From positions 46,389,978 to 46,453,977 of the forward strand of contig OY288241.1 in NCBI GenBank assembly GCA_958450325.1: DNA of 64,000 bases, in the 5' to 3' direction. The position numbers and the translations under genes are program-made. Within the stretch, counting starts at the first letter, position 1. The number at the start of each line of letters is the position of its first letter. The notes beneath the pieces were generated by a model. It had not been told where the DNA came from, did no database searches, and worked only from the letters and a program-made list of their open reading frames with translations. Below are positions 57,901 to 64,000 of this stretch, piece by piece. This stretch comes from Agrostemma githago. Taxonomy: Eukaryota; Streptophyta; Magnoliopsida; Caryophyllales; Caryophyllaceae.

Positions 57901-58344
57901 TAAAAATAAGAATCGTAAAATTATTAAAAGCATTTCAAAGCAATTTGAGTAAACCTCGCGTTAGAAAATAATTATTTACGAGACTTCTTAATAAAATCAT
58001 TAAATGATAAATTTTCATAATTAAAAATACTTTCTTAGTTAGAAATATTATATAAACGTGCTTGGACATTTTTAGAAAAATGAATAACTCAAATCCAAGC
58101 TTAAAACACAAGTTTGTGGTAAAAATGAGATTCTTCCTGAAATAAATGAATAGTATGCAATGAAAGCTTAATAAATAGATTTAAAAGAATTAAAATCTTT
58201 TAAAATAAAGATAAATATTATTTGACTAGAAAATAAAAATAAAGCTTGAAAAAATAATAATGAAACAAAAGGCCGAAACGTGATAGAGTTATGACGAAGT
58301 CATAAGGGAAAAGGTAAAAGGGCTAGGAAAATAGCGGGTGTTAC
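54962..58344 (-). repeat. Chromovirus LTR copy B
   Basis: Uninterrupted LTR-like sequence, very AT-rich in its middle part, no coding capacity. Right end GCGGGTGTTAC at 58334-58344, then TACT, which may match TACT at 44755-44758 as a target duplication. Confidence 0.7.
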
Positions 58345-59348
58345 TACTAACACTACTAACATTACTAACATTACATTTTCGCCTCTAACATTTTATTTCT
58401 CGTTCCTAGCATTACTAACTTTACATTTTTGCATACCAACTTTTACTTACCGTTATACTAATATCCCGTATACTATTAAAAAATTATTTTCAAAATCGAT
58501 TTGAGCAAACGTCTGATGACGCTAAATCGAGCGTCGTAGGCCTTAAAGGCTAAACTACAACGCTGAAGTGCAAAGGGCCTAATGTTTGCGACGACAAATC
58601 AAACTTTCTGATCGAACACATTCGATAATTAACGCTGCCTAAAGTCCGTATAACCCCCAAAAAGGTCGCACCGGAGGTGGCGCCCCAATATTGAGGCGTG
58701 CAGCCCTAGGCGCCTTAGAGTCAGGGTGCCTTATGGCATGCGCCTGACCCGTCGGGTTATAACGTGATCGCAATAGTTCTTTGTCGAACGTTTTCGATAT
58801 CATTTTCAAATATCGCTCTAAATACCCGATGTCGATTCCGTAATCGAACGTCGCGCATAAAGAATTATTAATAATCGAAGTGGTACGAAACCCTATGACG
58901 TCAATCCGGGAGTCGTACGGTCTACGCGACCCAATAACCACGTCGCGATACGGAAGGACCCGATATTCATATTAAGTTGATATGATCAATCTATCATAAA
59001 TTGAGACGGTTAAGGACAGGTACCCCATTATGGTCGAAATGAGATATCGTAGACTTCCAATATAGTCCACAACGATGCACATTTCGCTTAGGGAACGAAT
59101 AATACTTGCAACGTTAGTCGACGTTCCGTTAATCAATCACGCGTCTCCTTTTCATATCCACATTTCATATTCGTTTTTTCACCCCATTACGACTTTGAGC
59201 AAACGTCTTATTACGTAAGTCTTATACCGACGACTCCTTAGTCGGACTCGGTATACGATGGATCGGGACTCAGTTTTTGGTAGGATGAGTCGGGACGAGA
59301 TATCGAGGTTTCGTGATCAATCTAGCATCACGCTTTGGTCTCGAACGT
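58345..59348 (+). other. Probable continuation of Tat-type fragment 2
   Basis: Starts with a CATTACTAA-rich low-complexity stretch that continues naturally from GCATTACT at 44751-44758. Two related segments begin TTTGAGCAAACGTCT(G/T)AT near 58500 and 59193. No coding sequence and no recognisable PBS. Confidence 0.45.
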
Positions 59349-60160
59349 GATGTGCGCCAAATTTGGACCGTTTTTCCTCCCATGTAGACCCGTTTTTCCA
59401 CCGTTTTGCGAGACTAGAATGCGATTATCACCATATTTTAAGTATTTCTCGCATTAGCGTCTCTCGTTTGCATTTTTATGTGTTTTTGGTAGTTTTTCTA
59501 TCTATTTTGATAGGATTTGTGACCAAAGGCGTATTCGAGCTTCCATGAGCACGAGAAGAAGGAATATCGTCCGAAGAGCAGCGCACAAAACTAAAAGTTC
59601 AAGCAATCCGATCAATCGACAAAGAAAGAGACCGGAAACAAGGGCAGAAAACCATCGGGTGAAGTTTCACCCGATGAGATATCACCGGGCGAAGTTTTGC
59701 CCGACGAAATTTTTATACCTCCCCGAAGATCTTCGAGAAACGTTCACCACCGGGCGAAATGATCGGGCGAAACTTTCACCATCAGGTGAAGTTTCCCCCG
59801 ACGGTAAAGGACCTCCAAAATGCACAAATGGGAAAGAGTTTCACTGGGCGAAACCACCGGGTGAAGTTTCACCCGGCAGCATTAGCTCGTGGATGACCTT
59901 TGATCGCAGGGTGAAGTTTTGCCATGTGAAGATGCATAGGGTGAAAGTCTCATTAAGGAAGGAAGATTGGATTTGGGCCTTAGTTTATGTGATTCATTAA
60001 GACTATGTATATATAGTTAACCCTAGGTTTTCTTTCATCATAAACCTTTTTCATCTTCTAGTTTTAGGATAATCATCCATTAGACACTACCTTTTTACTC
60101 TTTTCATTTTAGTTTTAGTTGTTTTATAACTCTGTTTAGTTTTAGTTGTTTTACATTTTG
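59349..60160 (+). repeat. Athila-like LTR fragment with palindrome array and TATA
   Basis: A possible LTR start TGATGTGCGCC at 59349. Seven or more palindromic units of type GGGTGAAGTTTCACCC lie at 59653-59945 (11-bp arms at 59653-59676), then TATATATA at 60008-60015. A 151-codon open stretch across the palindromes is compositional, not a gene. The right boundary is unclear. Confidence 0.5.
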
Positions 60161-61332
60161 AATTCTGTGTTAGGTGATTTAGCATGCAATTATAAGGTCA
60201 TAAAAGCAATAAATCATACGAAAAACTATAAATGCGAATGTAAGTAAATCACGTTGTGAGGAGTTGCACCCTCGGAGTATACACTAAACGGGACACGATG
60301 CATAGATAGTTGAGAACGGATCTCGGAATTACTCGGGTCTATTTAGTGTATTTTAGTGTTTGCGGTTGAAGTTGGGATGTTACGTGTTTTAGTAGGTGCT
60401 CGTAGACCTAGTGTCCACATCTAGTGTTGTCGTAGTGCATAATAAAAGAAAGTACGAGAATGTAAAGTTTCGTTTAGACGTCAACCTAGTGACGACTCGG
60501 CTTCAAAGGCAGATCCTCCTAGTTGTCCTAGTGATTTCGGCAGAACTCCGTTACCGTTGACCCTTCCTGCGGCTATTCCGGCAAAGCTTCGCTACTATGG
60601 ACCGTTTCTGCGGCTAATCTGGCAGAACTTCGTCACTAGACTTGGGCTAGTCGAACATAGGCACCTCGGTATCTAGTGGGGTGCTTGAAGGTGAGGAGTA
60701 GCGTCGATGTCGCTTTTATCGGAACTACGATCGAGTGGATCGTTTGCCTCGTATGTCGGAGTGCGAGCCCTTAGCGAGAAGTTTAGAGGAAGAAGAGAAG
60801 AATGAATTGTGTGCCGAATGAATGAGGTGAAGGGGGTATTTATAGGTGTTTTCGGCCCTCGTCACCCATATGGACACCTGAGTTGTGGCGCACCAAGACT
60901 CAGGCGCCTGGGTTCAGGCGTGAGGAGTCTAAGACGCGTGAGGTAAGGCGGTTGGATTTTTGAAGATACGATTTTGATACTTTCCAAAACCGAGAGGGAG
61001 GAGTATAATACATAACTTGGAGGTTAAGGTTCCCCCGGACTTGACCTAGCGCCGTGAGTTTAGTGGGCCACGCGGTGCTGACTCGGTTCGAGTTTCGGGA
61101 CCGACTCGGGGTCCCGATGTCAGAATTGACTATAATTAGTGTCTATGCGACCGTAACGACACGACTAAGGCTGCCATCATGTTAGTTTAATTTTTTCGAG
61201 TAATTTATTTGACCCGTTCTATAGAAAAACTGCCTAAAACATCGCGAACCCGCGTCGCGTTGCAGTCCTATCGTCATCGGGTGTTTGTTGGGCACTTCTG
61301 CAGCCACTAGGTCCAAATCTGGGTGTCTACAA
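60161..61332 (-). repeat. Tat-type LTR fragment 3 (minus)
   Basis: On the minus strand it starts TGTAGACACCCAGATTTGG at 61332. TATAAATA (60844-60837) is preceded on that strand by palindrome CAGGCGCCTG (60901-60910) and GTTCAGGCG. It includes a 41-bp tandem repeat (about 60538-60636; GGCAGAACT(C/T)CGT, CCTGCGGCTA). Where it meets the previous fragment is not visible. Confidence 0.55.
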
Positions 61333-62192
61333 TACCCCAAGATTCAGTGTCTAAATTATCAACCTAATTCCATTAATCTAAATAGTACCATTCAAATTAA
61401 TCCTCAAAAATTTCTCACTCTTTAGAAAATAGGGTAGAACTCAATCCTCAAACTAGGTAACAAGGGTTTACTAAACCTCAAACATCTATGACTTCTCACG
61501 GGGTTCACTGGTACGGAATTCGGTCAGACTAAAGAATCTCAAGAGAAAGATGGTAGAATAGAAGAATAGAACAAGGAATCACCAAGTGAATGAAGATGAG
61601 AATATATAAGAGAAGAATTATAAGAAGTAGAGGCAGGAAGAAAAGAATCAATGATCCTAAATAACTAAGATTTAAAACGAGAGGAGAATCTTCGGACCTC
61701 TAAGGTTCCAAAAAAGAAATCACGGGATATCTTCATCATCTCGTAGGGACACGAGCACACTAGTCTTGTGTTGCTTCATCTGGATCCAACAAGGAGTTAA
61801 GTCACATCTAGGTCAACTGCACCATCGGGGAACCGAAATCTACTATTTATCATCTGGCGGCCTGTAGCTTGAGCAAACTAGACATGTGATGGAAAGTCAC
61901 CATTGTATCTTTCTTGTAGCACAAAGTTGTCCACTCGAATCATCAGGTGTCGAGAGTTCTAAGTAGGTCTTGTCCCAATCTAAAGCAGCATCACGTCAGC
62001 ATCTTCTTCATTCATCTTCCTCCAGAGAAAAGCAACAAATATTCGATGCTAATCATTGAGTTACAAGAACATATAAACCTAATAGTTAAGTTCTTATTTG
62101 GTTTCCACCCATCTCTCACTAATATGTCTTTAATGTTCAAATCATTTACGAGTATTTTTTCTAAAATCAGGTGTAAGCGTCGGGAGCAACAA
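61333..62192 (-). other. 5' leader of a third chromovirus copy (minus)
   Basis: Sequence downstream (minus strand) of the PBS; no gag domain is recognisable. Cut at 61332 by Tat-type fragment 3. Confidence 0.5.
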
Positions 62193-62206
62193 TGCTCTGA
62201 TACCAA
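62193..62206 (-). other. Primer-binding site, third chromovirus copy
   Basis: TTGGTATCAGAGCA on the minus strand, complementary to initiator tRNA-Met, two bases after the LTR end. Confidence 0.8.
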
Positions 62207-62207
62207 C

Positions 62208-62644
62208 TATAATCCCCTAGAAATTCTAACGTAATACAGTGGCGGAAACAATGTAGATTTGGGATTAAAACACACTGATGCTCTATATTGTAATAAAAGA
62301 ACGGACAGTCAATACAGAGGCCACTTTTTACAAAAGGGCTAAAAAGGAAATTCTCCAAACAAGTTTATACAAATCCATAAATCGTGAAAGAAGAAAGAGT
62401 AGGATCCACGCTACTCGCTAGCTCACACCCAAAACTCAACAGCAAATACCTGTCATGTTATAAACATAACAGCCACATCAGTGGGGAGTAACTCAGACGT
62501 TCTCCCAGCCATATCATATCATATGGAAAATAATAGTATTATTATATCAAAATACATAAAATGAGAAAACATTAAAACGATATAATAAAAATAAACTTTC
62601 AGTGAAACTTAAAGCACTTGTCAACCTGTAAGTCAAAAATCAAT

Positions 62645-62646
<2 letters not shown>
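62208..62646 (-). repeat. LTR end of the third chromovirus copy
   Basis: Matches the outer part of LTR A (44795-45275), including ATACAGTGGCGGAAACA and CAGCCA(C/T)AATCAGTGGGGAG-like words. Stops at AATCGATAATAATAA, where the microsatellite takes over; the same spot in copy B reads ATCGATAATAATAAAAAT. Confidence 0.75.
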
Positions 62647-63013
<367 letters not shown>

Positions 63014-64000
63014 AAGGAAAAAGCGGGATAAGACAAGGGGATCCTTTATCCCCTTATCTTTTTGTCCTTAGCATGGAGGTGCTTTCAAGGAGGCTTAGAA
63101 GTATTAACTCAGAAAAAATGGTCTCATATCACCCTAAATGCTGTAAGTTGCAGCTAAACCATTTAATATTTGCCGATGATCTAATGGTTTTTACTCGGGG
63201 TGACAGCCCATCAGTTGCTGCTGTTATGAAAGGCCTTAAGAACTTCTCTTTGGAATCTGGGTTACATGTTAATTGTGAGAAGACGAACATATTTTTTGGG
63301 GGTGTCTCAGCTGAGGTAAAGGAGCTTATTCTTAATCAAACGGGGTTCTCTTTGGGTAAATTTCCATGTAGATATCTTGGCCTCCCTCTTAATTCAGTTA
63401 ATAATAAGAAAGGGGAATACCAAACTCTCATTAACAAGATTAACAAGATGGTTATATGCTGGTCATCCACGTTTTTATCCTATGCTGGCAGGCTATAGCT
63501 TCTTAATTCAGTAATTTTTGGTCTTACCAATTACTGGTGTTCGAATGCTATATTACCTGTTAATATAACAAAGAAAATCGATCAGTTGTGCCTTAGGTTT
63601 TTTTGGTCTGGAGATGGAGAGAAGACTAGAATGGTTTTTAAAGGATGGGATAGCATTTGTACACCGTGGTCCGAGGGAGGATTCAACATTAAGAGCTTAA
63701 TTCATTGGAATAAAGCCCTTATGGCTCGCTGGCTGTGGTTGATTATCATGGACAAGGGTGGTCTTTGTGGTAATTGGCATAAATGCTACATTCTTAAGAC
63801 CCAGAGTATTTGGGAAATTGATAAGTGTGAGAGGTTTACTGCTACGTTTAATGGTATTCTTAATATTAGGGATGAAGTGTTGCAGGACACTGGCTGTGCT
63901 AATGCAGCGGAACAGCTAGTCTTGAGTTGGGCACGCGGGTCTGAGTTTAATATTGAGAGCGCGTATAATTGGCTCAGACCTAAGCATCCAGCGATATCTT
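63014..64000 (+). pseudogene. LINE reverse transcriptase fragment 2, 5' truncated
   Basis: Begins abruptly inside the RT domain (GKSGIRQGDPLSPYLFVLSM), with FADDLMVF (about 63170), GLHVNCEKTNIFF and PCRYLGLPLNSV, then LSYAGRL followed by an in-frame TAG (63496-63498). It continues in frame (LLNSVIFGLTNYWCS, FFWSGD, GGFNIKSLIHWNKALMARWL) to the window end. This is an L1-type ORF2 of a family different from the LINE at 38148: the motifs are alike but the sequences are not. 5' truncation is common for LINEs; here the truncation point is the microsatellite edge. Confidence 0.85.

Larger units (their letters stand above)
44759..58344 (-). mobile_element. Two head-to-tail chromovirus LTRs (Tekay/Del-like) with no internal region
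   Basis: LTR copy A is 44759-47179 plus 53871-54961 (about 3.5 kb without its insert); copy B is 54962-58344 (about 3.4 kb). In element orientation they start TGTAACACCCGCTA; copy A ends CTAGGGGATTACA. They align throughout (for example 45301-45345 with 55440-55484; 46840-47170 with 56900-57250). Copy B lacks the outermost ~30 bp at its junction with A. Assignment to Tekay rests on LTR length, TGTAACACCC start and the iMet PBS of the related copy at 62193. Confidence 0.7.

Noticed and set aside
59545..60000. 151-codon open frame (MSTRRRNIVRR...)
   Set aside because: It runs across the palindrome array of an LTR-like fragment; the repeated KFHP/AKFCP words simply follow the DNA repeats, and it lies upstream of the TATA box.
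43994..61332. The TGTAGACACC starts at 43994 (+) and 61332 (-) as the two LTRs of one element
   Set aside because: They are in opposite orientation and similar only near the start; LTRs of one element must be direct repeats.

Overview
This window is plant nuclear DNA made almost entirely of nested transposable elements. I see no intact ordinary host gene. Evidence for a plant: Athila-, Tat/Retand- and chromovirus-type Ty3/gypsy elements, plant L1-type LINEs, several CACTA (En/Spm) DNA transposons, Stowaway and hAT MITEs, and captured fragments of plant genes. The Retand-like element (LTR start TGTAGACACCCGC, PBS TGGCGACTCCGC, antisense plant-mobile-domain ORF) resembles elements known from Silene, so Caryophyllales is my guess at the host; this is inference.

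Layout. 1-304: end of a CACTA element. 305-8871: Athila-like element 1 (+), 5' LTR cut by that CACTA; broken gag and protease but no RT, RNase H or integrase; full 3' LTR. 8872-13970: right part of a second CACTA (CACTA-B) with gene-like exons, a hAT MITE and tandem repeats. 13971-14397, 32090-32415, 35464-38147 and 42787-43993: pieces of one Athila-like element 2 (env-like ORF, 3' region, start of its 3' LTR). It is interrupted by CACTA-C (14398-32089, TSD ACA), CACTA-D (32416-35463) and an L1 LINE (38148-42786, 15-bp TSD). CACTA-C carries minus-strand exons of a BTB/POZ gene and a Sas10/UTP3 gene, and was itself split by a Retand-like retrotransposon (17329-29586, minus, TSD GACGT).

43994-64000: a Tat-type LTR fragment holds two head-to-tail chromovirus LTRs with no internal region (44759-58344). 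The first of these holds a very young element with the order LTR-internal-LTR-internal-LTR (47180-53870, TSD TTGCC). Further LTR fragments follow (58345-61332), then the 5' leader, PBS and LTR end of another minus-strand chromovirus (61333-62640), a roughly 370-bp AAT microsatellite, and a LINE reverse-transcriptase fragment running off the window.

The most unusual signals are: (1) short GC-rich palindromes just upstream of the TATA box in six different LTR families, with unrelated palindrome sequences; (2) three hairpins in Athila 1 with different stems but nearly the same 9-nt loop; (3) the dimeric LTR element whose two copies carry the same broken protease in a still-open ORF; (4) the CACTA element with a BTB-Sas10 capture; (5) the antisense PMD gene with its own TATA box inside the Retand-like element. 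No part of the window looks like a working host pathway; the relationships among its genes are those of elements inserted into each other.
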